Assembly (NCBI GenBank): GCA_014729945.1
Contig: WJJC01000204.1
Coordinates: 1 to 22,192, forward strand
Direction: 5' to 3'
Length of the DNA stretch: 22,192 nt
Source: Candidatus Bathyarchaeota archaeon
GTDB taxonomy: Archaea > Thermoproteota > Bathyarchaeia > TCS64
Positions 1 to 7,738 of this stretch are shown here, one piece after another; positions within the stretch are counted from its first letter, which is position 1, and every line of letters begins with the position of its first letter. Made by a program: the position numbers and the translations under genes. The notes under the pieces were generated by a model that was given only the letters and a program-made list of their open reading frames with translations, had not been told where the DNA came from and searched no databases.

Positions 1-1
1 T

Positions 2-613
2 AGTCCTGATAACATTGAACCAGTTGAGAAATATTTGGATAAGGTGTCAGCCGTGGCTATAGGACCTGGTTTAGGGTTAGCCCAAGAGACTGTTGAAGCG
101 GTGTCAATACTGGTGAAGAAGATGAATGCTCGAGGTTTACCCGTAGTAATAGACGCTGATGGACTGAAAGCTTACGCTGTTGATCCCCTTGAACTAGATA
201 CAAATACTATATTCACTCCACATAGCCGTGAATTCCAGCAGCTAACAGGTAAAACCCTTACAGGTGATCATATTGAAAAGGGTGAGATTGTCCAAGGGGA
301 GGCGGGAAGACTTGGGGCTGTTATCCTGTTGAAGGGTAATGTGGATGTTATTAGTGATGGACAGTATACGCGTTATAACTGGACGGGCAACCCTGGTATG
401 ACCGTAGGTGGAACCGGGGACGTATTAACTGGAATAGTTGGTGCATATCTTGCCCAGGGAGCTGATCCTTTCTATGCCTCGGGGGCAGCTGCCTTCATAA
501 ATGGAGCGGCTGGTGATATGGTGGCTGAAGAGCAAGGGTACCATATACTACCTGAAGATATTATCAAAAAAATACCCTCTGTGGTTGAGAAATGTATCAG
601 TAATAGAGTTTAA
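2..613 (+). CDS. nnrD: NAD(P)H-hydrate dehydratase (YjeF C-terminal / NnrD domain), 5' part outside window
   Basis: Partial gene. The frame is open from base 2, giving the last 203 residues. The family dehydrates the hydrated, damaged forms of NADH and NADPH using ADP or ATP, a metabolite-repair job in the cytosol. Visible motifs are AIGPGLG near the left edge, VIDADGL, the TPHSREF segment, and NPGMTVGGTGDVLTG, whose GGTGD stretch binds nucleotide and carries the catalytic Asp. Many archaeal homologues are fusions with an N-terminal NAD(P)HX epimerase domain; the missing 5' part may encode one, but this cannot be seen. The TAA stop shares the four bases TTAA with the stop of the convergent amidohydrolase gene. 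Confidence 0.93.
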   Translation, partial: SPDNIEPVEKYLDKVSAVAIGPGLGLAQETVEAVSILVKKMNARGLPVVIDADGLKAYAVDPLELDTNTIFTPHSREFQQLTGKTLTGDHIEKGEIVQGEAGRLGAVILLKGNVDVISDGQYTRYNWTGNPGMTVGGTGDVLTGIVGAYLAQGADPFYASGAAAFINGAAGDMVAEEQGYHILPEDIIKKIPSVVEKCISNRV

Positions 614-1476
614 GGAAGTAATGGCTGGATGTTTTTATCTAGTATATCGGAGACCTTATCCATGGGCAGCTTTAAGTCGTCGTGGGTAGCGTACCTGTTA
701 ATGTTCAATAGCATGTCCACATATGGTCGCTGACGTACACCTGGATAGTCCGTTCCAAATATCATTTTATGCAACACGCCCATGTTCAATGCAGTTAACA
801 AGTCTTTCCATAGAAGATAGAGAAAACTAGGGTGATTCACGTCTCCATATGGCCAACTGATATCACAGTAAACATTCCTGTGTTTTCGCGTTACGTATAA
901 GGTCTCATCTGCTCTCGGATAACCTATGTGGGCTAACACGATCTTGAGTTGAGGGAAGCACTCTGCTACCACATCTATCTGAGCCGGGTCCGTGTGGTAT
1001 AGGTAATCATACTCAACAGGCATACCAGCGTGGTGAAACATGATAGGCATATTCATTTCGGATGCCACTTCATACACCTTGAACGCATGTGTATCATCTG
1101 GCTTGTAACCATCACTGCACGGGTAGAGCTTCAAACCATGAAGTTCAAGTTCATTTCTCTGCACGCGAGTTGAATCCGCCGCATCATTCTGGATAGGGTT
1201 AACGTATCCGAATCCGATGAACTTTTCTGGTGCTTGATTACAGAAATCCGCCACTTGCTTCGGTGTGGTTCTTTTATCACTCAAGACCACTGCTTTATCT
1301 ATTCCCGCTTCATTTAGGTCGGCTATGAATTCTTCCTTGGATACGCTGATCACTGTTGGGTTATCGGGATCACTGTACTCAGTGATGCTGATATGACAGT
1401 GATAATCAACTTTTGGTACTCCTTTATCTCTTAATGTGTTCTGCCTCGTGAGTATGGATGTGTCAATAGCTGACAA
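610..1476 (-). CDS. amidohydrolase-2 family metal-dependent hydrolase (TIM barrel)
   Basis: 288-residue TIM-barrel hydrolase or decarboxylase of the amidohydrolase-related group (PF04909-like, which includes ACMSD). The usual metal/active-site positions are present: HCH at H26/H28 after strand 1, GLKLYP (K116), FHH at H148/H149, AHIG with H183, and FGTDYPG with D243. The substrate cannot be told from sequence. The start is TTG, since no ATG lies ahead of the HxH strand; a GTGA site sits 7 bases upstream and a TATA-like AATTTTAATC lies about 40 bases upstream. The neighbouring GH4 gene, 99 bases upstream on the same strand, may suggest a sugar-related role, but this is only context. Confidence 0.85.
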   Translation of the reverse strand: MSAIDTSILTRQNTLRDKGVPKVDYHCHISITEYSDPDNPTVISVSKEEFIADLNEAGIDKAVVLSDKRTTPKQVADFCNQAPEKFIGFGYVNPIQNDAADSTRVQRNELELHGLKLYPCSDGYKPDDTHAFKVYEVASEMNMPIMFHHAGMPVEYDYLYHTDPAQIDVVAECFPQLKIVLAHIGYPRADETLYVTRKHRNVYCDISWPYGDVNHPSFLYLLWKDLLTALNMGVLHKMIFGTDYPGVRQRPYVDMLLNINRYATHDDLKLPMDKVSDILDKNIQPLLP

Positions 1477-1575
1477 TGTATTTCACAAGAAGAGATGTGT
1501 TCTATGATTAAAATTCTGGTGCTCCGTAAGGGGTTTCTAATTGTTACTCACCCTGTTTGACATGGCTTAATTTTT

Positions 1576-2850
1576 TCATTTAAACTGGGGTAACAGGTCA
1601 CTGTGGGCTTTCATCAATTCATCGAAAGCTGCCATCGCCTTCTTTTTTTCATTCACCACTGGGTCCAGTAGAAGAGCGTGTTTACCTTTCTCCAAGTCTC
1701 CTTTAATACCCGAGTCTACTATTCTTCTCTGGACCATTATCTGTATATTGCATAATGCTGCTAAACCTTCTGGTATTTCATCCATCAGGACTGGATGTAT
1801 CCCTTTTTTATTGATGATCGCAGGTGTCTCGACCACTGCATCTTTCATTAAGTTAGGTATTTGACCCGTGTTGGGTAGGTTAACCTGCAGTTCAGTATGA
1901 CCGCTATCCTCGATTATGCCCGCCACTATATGCATGGCTCTTTCCCCCGAGAGCTTACCGTCTATGTTCAAGGGCTTTTCATCCGCTATTAATTGGTTTA
2001 TGACCTCCCAGTTCTTCTTTCTCTCCTCCTCGCAGCGGTTTATCCAGTTTAATCCACGATGTTTCTCAGATATAATATCCCATGAATAAGCTAGATACTC
2101 TCCTAGGTATTTATCATCTGTTGAAGGGTAGAAACCGAATTGCCGATACATCGCTTTACATAGTGGCTGAAATTTTTTCGCCTCTTTTAATGCTTCATCG
2201 AGCATGGGATACGCATCTGACCCATCTTTTAATAGTATTTCTTTGTACCAGCTGAAGTGATTGAGACCATATGAAAATGCATCAAGTAGAGCCCGAGGTA
2301 TTCCCATTAATGATGCTAGACGTTGTAACTGGTGTTCCACCTCGTGGCCTAGTCCAACTGTCTTGATTTCAGTCTCTCTATCAATAGCAAGACATAGCCG
2401 TGGAACTGGATTGGTGTTGTTTAGTAGCCAGGCATCTGGACAAACTTCCTCCATGGTTTTAGCTATCTCAAGCACTGGAGGGATATTCCTCCAAGTGTGG
2501 AATAATCCACCGGGTCCACCGTTTTCACCTATTACCTGTTTTATCCCGTGTTTGAATGGTATTTCCCAGTCCAGCCTCCACCGCTTAAAACGATCCACTT
2601 CGATGGATAGCAAAACAAAGTCAGCTTCATCAATAGCTTCTACATGATCCGTGGTGCTCTTAATTTCTAATGGTGAACCTGTTTTCTGATTCATTATCTC
2701 CGCCAACATCACCATGGATTCTAGCCTATCTTGATCAATATCCTGAAGAACTAATTGCGAGTCACGTAGGGCAGAAATGTTTACTGCGTCTAGTAAGTTG
2801 TTGTACCCGAATACACCGTTGCCTGCCCCGACTAGAACTATCTTAGCCAT
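1576..2850 (-). CDS. glycoside hydrolase family 4 protein (alpha-glucosidase/galactosidase-like)
   Basis: 424 residues from ATG at 2850. The frame stays open upstream to 3135, but that extension lies inside ccdA and has no family resemblance. GH4 enzymes cleave glycosides by an NAD+- and metal-dependent redox-elimination mechanism. Seen here: N-terminal Rossmann motif GAGNGVFG (8-15), IGENGGPGG (108-115), NNTNPVP (144-150), and GLNHFSW with H198, matching the second metal ligand. The class signature normally reads CHEV in alpha-glucosidases of the family; here it reads GHEV (168-171), so the metal-ligand Cys is Gly. The gene starts 32 bases after ccdA and has a possible TATA-like AACATATA in that gap. 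Specificity is unknown and activity uncertain. Confidence 0.88.
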   Translation of the reverse strand: MAKIVLVGAGNGVFGYNNLLDAVNISALRDSQLVLQDIDQDRLESMVMLAEIMNQKTGSPLEIKSTTDHVEAIDEADFVLLSIEVDRFKRWRLDWEIPFKHGIKQVIGENGGPGGLFHTWRNIPPVLEIAKTMEEVCPDAWLLNNTNPVPRLCLAIDRETEIKTVGLGHEVEHQLQRLASLMGIPRALLDAFSYGLNHFSWYKEILLKDGSDAYPMLDEALKEAKKFQPLCKAMYRQFGFYPSTDDKYLGEYLAYSWDIISEKHRGLNWINRCEEERKKNWEVINQLIADEKPLNIDGKLSGERAMHIVAGIIEDSGHTELQVNLPNTGQIPNLMKDAVVETPAIINKKGIHPVLMDEIPEGLAALCNIQIMVQRRIVDSGIKGDLEKGKHALLLDPVVNEKKKAMAAFDELMKAHSDLLPQFK

Positions 2851-2882
2851 AGAGTATTGAATATGGTGTGCTGGTATATGTT

Positions 2883-3539
2883 TTAAGCTAATCCGTAGTA
2901 AACCATATAGGCACCAGCCAGCATGAGAACGCCTGCGTTTATCTTCTTCATATATGGTATTACTCTCATTAAACGCTGGTAGATTAGCTCTCTGCTGAAT
3001 GTAAGGGCTAAACTTAGGGGGATGAGAATAGTAGCTGCGCCTAAGCCATAGGCTGTGAACATTACTAATATGGATATGAATCCCCCAACTGTAGCTGACT
3101 GGAGTACCAATAACACAAACACTGGAAAACTGCAAGCCATAGATGCTGCACCGTATCCTAGTCCATACATATAGAATGCTTTGTACCCTGTTCCCTCTGG
3201 AGTAATTGTGTTAAACACTGGGATATTATTGAAGATATCGCTGAACAGGTGAACCAAACCCAGTATGATGAGTATAACTCCTATGAAAGGCGAGACCAGT
3301 GATATCTTATTCGCAACTGTGTTGATGGCGAAGCTGGGTAGTATACCAACACCCAGAAAAACTGTTAGAAACCCCGCTAGTGTAGTTAACCCGAACCCAA
3401 TAGCTGATAACCATTTGTTTTCCCTATGCTCAGCATTCATGTAATATGAAACAAAACTAGGCAACATGGGTAAAGCGCAAGGTGCTAATACAGCTAATAA
3501 CCCTGCGCTGTACGCTAAGCTTAGGTTCGCGATCTCCAT
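2883..3539 (-). CDS. ccdA: CcdA/DsbD-type thiol-electron transporter, membrane protein
   Basis: 218 residues, about six hydrophobic segments. CcdA/ScsB-type proteins carry reducing power from cytoplasmic thioredoxin across the membrane to extracytoplasmic thiol proteins. The two redox cysteines are C21 in LAPCALP and C136 in SMACSFPV, in transmembrane helices 1 and 4 as in the family. I chose ATG at 3539, one base after the stop of the upstream tlpA-like gene; a TTG at 3548 would add MIK and overlap it. Tight coupling to the thioredoxin-like gene indicates donor and acceptor of one relay. Confidence 0.9.
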   Translation of the reverse strand: MEIANLSLAYSAGLLAVLAPCALPMLPSFVSYYMNAEHRENKWLSAIGFGLTTLAGFLTVFLGVGILPSFAINTVANKISLVSPFIGVILIILGLVHLFSDIFNNIPVFNTITPEGTGYKAFYMYGLGYGAASMACSFPVFVLLVLQSATVGGFISILVMFTAYGLGAATILIPLSLALTFSRELIYQRLMRVIPYMKKINAGVLMLAGAYMVYYGLA

Positions 3540-3540
3540 T

Positions 3541-4065
3541 TTAATCAATCAGATCAGGTAATATTCGCTGGAAGTCTTTATCTGATGTAAAGTAGCCTCT
3601 GTGGACTATGACACCTTTTTGGTCAACTATTAGGATTGTTGGTATTGCGTTTACCTCAAAATCTAGGGCTGATGATGGGTTGGTACCGAAAAACCAGCTT
3701 ATGTTCTCTTCTTCTTTTAGATTAAATAGGTAATCTGTATCGTAGCTGGTGTCTATGTTTATGGTTACCACCTCAACACCCGGTATTGATTCAACTTCTC
3801 TTAAATAGGGTATTTGTAACTTGCATGGTTCACACCAGGGTGCCATGAAATCGATTATTAGAACACTGCCACGGTAGTCGCTAAATAAGATGGTTTCACT
3901 ACCGTCTATACTTGTTATCTCTTGGTCTAAGAGTAGGTTTCCATTCTGTACGCCTATCTCTATACTGGGTTCCGTTGCAACATATCTATCATAGATCAGG
4001 TACCCAGAAAATATTGTTATTAGGAGAACTCCGAGATATAATATTGTTTTTTTATTATTCTCCAT
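3541..4065 (-). CDS. TlpA/ResA-like membrane-anchored thioredoxin
   Basis: 174 residues from ATG at 4065; a TTG at 4089 would add eight residues. Residues 7-25 form one hydrophobic membrane anchor after a short positively charged start, so the thioredoxin domain faces outward. The active site is WCEPC (C78, C81), with the cis-Pro loop at NAIPTIL. Such proteins reduce or exchange disulfides outside the membrane and receive electrons from CcdA, encoded immediately downstream. There is a TATA-like TTTTTTA about 27 bases upstream of the ATG. Client proteins are unknown. Confidence 0.9.
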   Translation of the reverse strand: MENNKKTILYLGVLLITIFSGYLIYDRYVATEPSIEIGVQNGNLLLDQEITSIDGSETILFSDYRGSVLIIDFMAPWCEPCKLQIPYLREVESIPGVEVVTINIDTSYDTDYLFNLKEEENISWFFGTNPSSALDFEVNAIPTILIVDQKGVIVHRGYFTSDKDFQRILPDLID

Positions 4066-4126
4066 TCTAAAAGTTTTGAGGGTTCCCAACTAAAAAAGAT
4101 GATGAAAGATGGTTACCTTCATTGCA

Positions 4127-4546
4127 CTACTTGTTGAAGAGTTTAAGATACTCCCCGTATCCCCTTTTCTTCCAACACACTCTTGAGGATTAACTCCAGT
4201 GCGTCACTGTAAATACAATATCTAAATCCAGTTTGTTTCGGCCATCTCTGAAGACATGATTAAGATAACTATCTGAATAACTACTATCAACCTTTTTTCT
4301 ATCTGTTCTTCTCAAGGAGTTTGGTAAAGCTGGACCACTCCCACCGGATTCAAACTTATTAAAGATACTAAAAGCCGCTCCCTTGATACTATATCAACAT
4401 TGAACCCTTCTTACTTTTTATCCCAATACTTGTCATTGAAATGAGAATCTAGCATTCTTCTATTTCACTTTATTCTGAAGAGGTGATAATTTCTCTTGGA
4501 GTTCTTTATCCTCTGGTTTAGCACTAAAAAAGAGGTTAGTTGTGGC
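4127..4546 (-). pseudogene. possible decayed gene within a 504-base intergenic gap
   Basis: The gap 4066-4569 has no intact gene. On the minus strand it holds protein-like open pieces in different frames: 4460-4546 (SAKPEDKELQEKLSPLQNKV then stop), 4190-4393 (67 codons, including RDGRNKLDLDIVF), and 4143-4259 (YCIYSDALELILKSVLEEKG). If one G of the run near 4160-4163 were removed, the last piece would continue as YGEYLKLFNK to a stop at 4127. No start codon heads a long frame. I do not recognise the family. It could instead be non-coding sequence with chance open frames. I see no inverted repeats or transposase motif here. Confidence 0.3.
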
Positions 4547-4569
4547 TTATAGAGTTAAAGAAAAGGTGT

Positions 4570-5406
4570 CTAGCGGTTAAGAACTGAGCCTGCGAGGTAT
4601 ATTCCTGCGCGTAATGCGTTCAATGCTATATGATAGTCGTTGAAGACAGCCTTCATTGTAACACCATCAATTCTCTCATACCCCGGAATCAGGGAAGCAA
4701 TATCCGCCATAGCAGCATTGGTATACTCTACCTTGATTTCGACAGGGGGATCTACTACTCTAGGTTCTGGGAAGACCTTTGTTAAAGCCTCTTTCGCCTT
4801 TACCCTGATGAGTTTAGCCGCCTCTTTTGGGTGTAAACATTTAGCACCGTATCGACCATTAGCCCACTTCACTGTAGCTGTAGTGATACCTGGGACAAAA
4901 ATTTCTGCTTCCTGTGTAGCTGCGTAGTCACCCACCAGCATAACGGATGGTACTCCATAGTAACCGGCTAGAGCACTGTTCATCCCGAATTCACCAGTCT
5001 CTCTGCCGTTGATCCACACCCTCTGGACTGTGCTACCGCTTATAGTGTGGGAACATATACCATGAAGTGTTCCCTTCATACTGTGATATCCCACGTACAT
5101 GGCTGCGTCATGTCCCTCAGATATACCCTGCATCATGCTATCCTGTTTAGGTGATCCACGGGTAAGCACCGCTGTCTCGTGAACATCCTCTGGTCTGAGG
5201 TTCCTCATTCTACCATGAGCATCAGAGACCATGATCTCATTTGCTCCAGCATCAAGAGCCCCCTCTATGGCCGCGTTCAAATCCTGTACCATTATCTTGC
5301 GGGCGAAAGAATATTCGCTCTCGTTTTTATTTACTTCAGCCCAATCAACAATGGTGCTGATTCCTTCCATATCTATTGATATAAAAACACGTTCTAATTT
5401 TACCAT
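4570..5406 (-). CDS. M55-family D-aminopeptidase (DppA-like)
   Basis: 278 residues, close to the usual length. DppA-type enzymes are decameric di-zinc peptidases that remove N-terminal D-residues such as D-Ala. Likely metal ligands by alignment to B. subtilis DppA are D12 and E14 (SIDMEGIS), H64 (SDAHGRM), H108 (VGYHSMKG) and E139 (TGEFGMN). C118 in HGICSHT lies near the proposed DppA nucleophile. ATG at 5406 is preceded at about 28 bases by TTTAATATC, a good TATA box, so the mRNA is probably leaderless. No peptide transporter adjoins it. In an archaeon without murein the substrate is probably imported or scavenged D-peptides. Confidence 0.9.
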   Translation of the reverse strand: MVKLERVFISIDMEGISTIVDWAEVNKNESEYSFARKIMVQDLNAAIEGALDAGANEIMVSDAHGRMRNLRPEDVHETAVLTRGSPKQDSMMQGISEGHDAAMYVGYHSMKGTLHGICSHTISGSTVQRVWINGRETGEFGMNSALAGYYGVPSVMLVGDYAATQEAEIFVPGITTATVKWANGRYGAKCLHPKEAAKLIRVKAKEALTKVFPEPRVVDPPVEIKVEYTNAAMADIASLIPGYERIDGVTMKAVFNDYHIALNALRAGIYLAGSVLNR

Positions 5407-5437
5407 ACAATAAGTATGTTATTTGATATTAAAGAGA

Positions 5438-5803
5438 CTACTTGTAATCCTGTTCGTCCCGTGTATTCCTTGGGTATGGATCAATCGTCTGTTTCTGGAT
5501 CGCCTTGAATAATCCTCTCATCCCATTTACTGGTCCACTTAGTTGAACCTCTCCCTTATTACTGGAGAATTTTAATACCCCTTTTTTATTTAAGGTGCCT
5601 TGCTCCGTGAATTGGAGCCCAGTGATCTGGCGAAAACTCTCTGTAATGATCTCTTCTTTCTTGAACACGAGTCCTGTTTCATTGTATAGTAGAAGTCGTA
5701 AATTAGTGATGTATACTTTATACCTCGCTTCACTATAAGCTACCTGGAAATCGCTCCAGAATAGTATCTTCTCACCAGGTAACAGATAGTTCTCTATGGG
5801 CAT
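5438..5803 (-). CDS. small PH-domain (bPH-like) protein
   Basis: 121 residues from ATG at 5803. A TTG at 5875 would add 24 residues but would overlap the FMN reductase gene, and a TATA-like TTTATTTTAAT (5829-5840) sits correctly for the ATG. The protein begins ENYLLPGEKILFWSDF and has the alternating strand pattern and YKVYITNLRLLLY segment typical of prokaryotic PH domains, ending in a short helix (GLFKAIQKQ). There are no membrane segments. Function is unknown; PH folds in prokaryotes often pack in oligomers or at membranes. Confidence 0.65.
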   Translation of the reverse strand: MPIENYLLPGEKILFWSDFQVAYSEARYKVYITNLRLLLYNETGLVFKKEEIITESFRQITGLQFTEQGTLNKKGVLKFSSNKGEVQLSGPVNGMRGLFKAIQKQTIDPYPRNTRDEQDYK

Positions 5804-5843
5804 ATACACCAGAATATGTTCTCGGGTATTAAAATAAAATGGG

Positions 5844-6383
5844 TTATTTGAAGAAGTTTTTACCCGCTTCCTCAAGCATAGGTAGTTTATGGCCGCGATT
5901 AACTTGAGTCACTGTAACAAGGTCATAGTTTTTGAAGCCTATGCTCTTCAGATACTCCTCAAGAAGATAAAGAGCTCTGGCTGCGCCGTTTCCACTTCCT
6001 CCAGCACACGCTATGCCCATATATGGTTTATCCTTATATCGTTTAAATTCGTGATATGTCTCGATTCTTCTCATTCTATCAAGAAAGGTTTTTGCTGACT
6101 CACTGATATCCCACCAATAGACGGGTGTAGTGAAAACCAGTCCATCTGCCTCCAATATCTTATCGATTAAATCCACGAAATTGTCCTCAAGAATACAGGT
6201 TCCTTTTCGACGGCACTCCCCCCATCCGCCCTCACATGCCTTGCATTTCTTAATCACCAAGTCGTTTAGATTAACTAGTTCTGCTTCATGCCCTGCTTCT
6301 TCTACGCCTTTTATTGTTCTCTTAGCTGTCTCTGCGGTTAACCCCTCATGGTTCGGGCTAGTCTGGATTGCTAATATCTTCAT
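5844..6383 (-). CDS. NADPH-dependent FMN reductase / iron-sulfur flavoprotein-like
   Basis: 179 residues with a flavodoxin-like fold. The FMN phosphate loop is LAIQTSPNHEGLT (residues 4-16), and PVYWWDIS is the flavin ring loop. Four cysteines in KKCKACEGGWGECRRKGTC (C47, C50, C57, C63) resemble the compact Fe-S cluster motif of archaeal iron-sulfur flavoproteins, though the spacing differs from the classic C-x2-C-x2-C. The redox partner is unknown; a general electron-transfer or quinone/metal reduction role is inferred. ATG at 6383 begins the first beta strand; a start at 6431 would add 16 residues unlike the family and overlap cdsB. Confidence 0.85.
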   Translation of the reverse strand: MKILAIQTSPNHEGLTAETAKRTIKGVEEAGHEAELVNLNDLVIKKCKACEGGWGECRRKGTCILEDNFVDLIDKILEADGLVFTTPVYWWDISESAKTFLDRMRRIETYHEFKRYKDKPYMGIACAGGSGNGAARALYLLEEYLKSIGFKNYDLVTVTQVNRGHKLPMLEEAGKNFFK

Positions 6384-6427
6384 GCATATCAAAAATAATT
6401 GGTAGGGGTAATGTATAACTTGATGGG

Positions 6428-7693
6428 TCACTGACGTTGGATAATACTTAACATGGATTCATCCATACCTTTTAACCCCTTGTTACTAATCTCACCAAGA
6501 ATCTTAGCCACATAACCAAGATCGGGTTTTAAAACACCTTGGGGCATGTTTAATCCTCCATCCATTAGAGCAATCACGGCGTTGAGATACGCTTCCCCCG
6601 CTGCAGTAGAGACCTTTAATGCACAGCTACCTTTTCCTCCGTCACATGTCATTCCCATTAGGGAGGACATGAGGCTAGCAACCGCTATCTCCGCTTGTTT
6701 AGGTGTACCTCCCGCTAATTTTACTATAGAGGCAGTAGCTCCTGCTCCAGCTGCGACAGCGCATCCACAAATTGGCGTAAGCAGCCCTGTATAGATCTTT
6801 ATAAAACGTGTAACTAGGTGGCTTAGTGCTAGCGCCTCAGCTAGCTCGCGTTGAGTGTTGCCTATTTCTCTAGCGTATAGTGTTGGCGGGATTATCGCTG
6901 TTATCCCATGGTTTCCACTTCCTGCACTGCTCATTATCGGCCATGGTCCTCCACCCATTCTCGTGTCGGTTGCAGCAGAAGCGTACGCTTTGATCATGTA
7001 TAAGATGTCAGTGGACTCTATCTTGTTAATTGAATAACCTATTCCCAATCCCCAGGGGTCAGCTAGTCCCTGTTCTGCTGCTTCTATATTCATATTTGAA
7101 CCCTCTAAGAGATAGTCTTCGAGATCATCCGATATATCAGAGGCTAGGTTCCAGAGAGATTCCATATCTTGTTTCTCTAGTTCATCAATGTACTCTGTTT
7201 TTTTACTATTTTTTTTGATTTCTTTGTCTTTGTTGTAGATTGTTTTATCGTTTAATGTTATGTTGGTTAGGTTATCGTGTCTACCCTTTATGGTGGCTGA
7301 TGCTGTTTCCTCATCTTTTCTCAGTGTGACTTTTACATAAACATTGGGCACATCTAACGCTACTTTCTGTGTCACAGCACCTGATTCAATTAATGATTTC
7401 GCCTTCTCAATATCCGCTTCCTTGATATCCTCCAAGGATTTCAAACCCTTGTCAGGGTTTCCAGCCAGTACACCAAGTGTGGCTGCTAGTATATTACCTG
7501 TTTCTCCTCCTGTTCCCGGGATACCCACGTTTAGACCATTCTTATAGACATTCCCAGATAGCTCCAGATTTATTTTATCAATCTTTTTTCCGAAATGCTT
7601 GGAGGCAGAGGCAGCTGCTAAAGCTACTGCCCCTGGCTCTGTACAGCCAAGGGCTGGCTTAACTTCATTCTTAAAAAAATCTGATAGATTCAT
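6428..7693 (-). CDS. cdsB: L-cysteine desulfidase-like protein (CdsB / UPF0597)
   Basis: 421 residues, full length. Family members are [4Fe-4S] enzymes related to L-serine dehydratase; M. jannaschii CdsB breaks cysteine into sulfide, ammonia and pyruvate. The N-terminal GCTEPGAVALA (C17) and the C-terminal PICGCAVAAGAGAT and MTCDGGKGSC motifs supply conserved cysteines for the cluster. GGPWPIMSSAGSGNHG is the other conserved block. The gene begins 38 bases after fen1 and has its own TATA-like TAAATACT (7714-7721), with a perfect palindrome directly upstream. It may provide sulfide for Fe-S or thiolation pathways, or degrade cysteine; serine or another amino acid as substrate is also possible. 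Confidence 0.87.
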   Translation of the reverse strand: MNLSDFFKNEVKPALGCTEPGAVALAAASASKHFGKKIDKINLELSGNVYKNGLNVGIPGTGGETGNILAATLGVLAGNPDKGLKSLEDIKEADIEKAKSLIESGAVTQKVALDVPNVYVKVTLRKDEETASATIKGRHDNLTNITLNDKTIYNKDKEIKKNSKKTEYIDELEKQDMESLWNLASDISDDLEDYLLEGSNMNIEAAEQGLADPWGLGIGYSINKIESTDILYMIKAYASAATDTRMGGGPWPIMSSAGSGNHGITAIIPPTLYAREIGNTQRELAEALALSHLVTRFIKIYTGLLTPICGCAVAAGAGATASIVKLAGGTPKQAEIAVASLMSSLMGMTCDGGKGSCALKVSTAAGEAYLNAVIALMDGGLNMPQGVLKPDLGYVAKILGEISNKGLKGMDESMLSIIQRQ

Positions 7694-7713
7694 CTCTCAA
7701 ATTACGATGGGGT

Positions 7714-7721
7714 AGTATTTA
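7714..7721 (-). promoter_or_regulatory. TATA-like box of cdsB
   Basis: Minus-strand TAAATACT lies 21-28 bases before the cdsB ATG, which would put the transcription start at or next to the ATG (leaderless). It directly abuts the palindrome at 7722-7738. Confidence 0.45.
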
Positions 7722-7738
7722 CGGTTAACGATTAACCG
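7722..7738 (-). promoter_or_regulatory. palindrome CGGTTAATCGTTAACCG upstream of cdsB
   Basis: Perfect 7-base inverted repeat with a 3-base centre. It overlaps the last codons and TAA of fen1 and ends exactly where the cdsB TATA-like box begins, in the region where the archaeal BRE lies. There is no T-run after it on the minus strand, so a regulator-binding operator is likelier than a terminator hairpin. Confidence 0.5.

Noticed and set aside
2851..3135. 95-residue N-terminal extension of the GH4 protein
   Set aside because: It lies fully inside ccdA in another frame, has no resemblance to GH4 proteins, and the Rossmann start MAKIVLVGAG begins at 2850.
6428..7693. Functional pairing of cdsB with the tus/dsr operon as one sulfur system
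   Set aside because: They are about 12 kb apart on opposite strands with unrelated genes between; a metabolic link is possible but the sequence does not show it.
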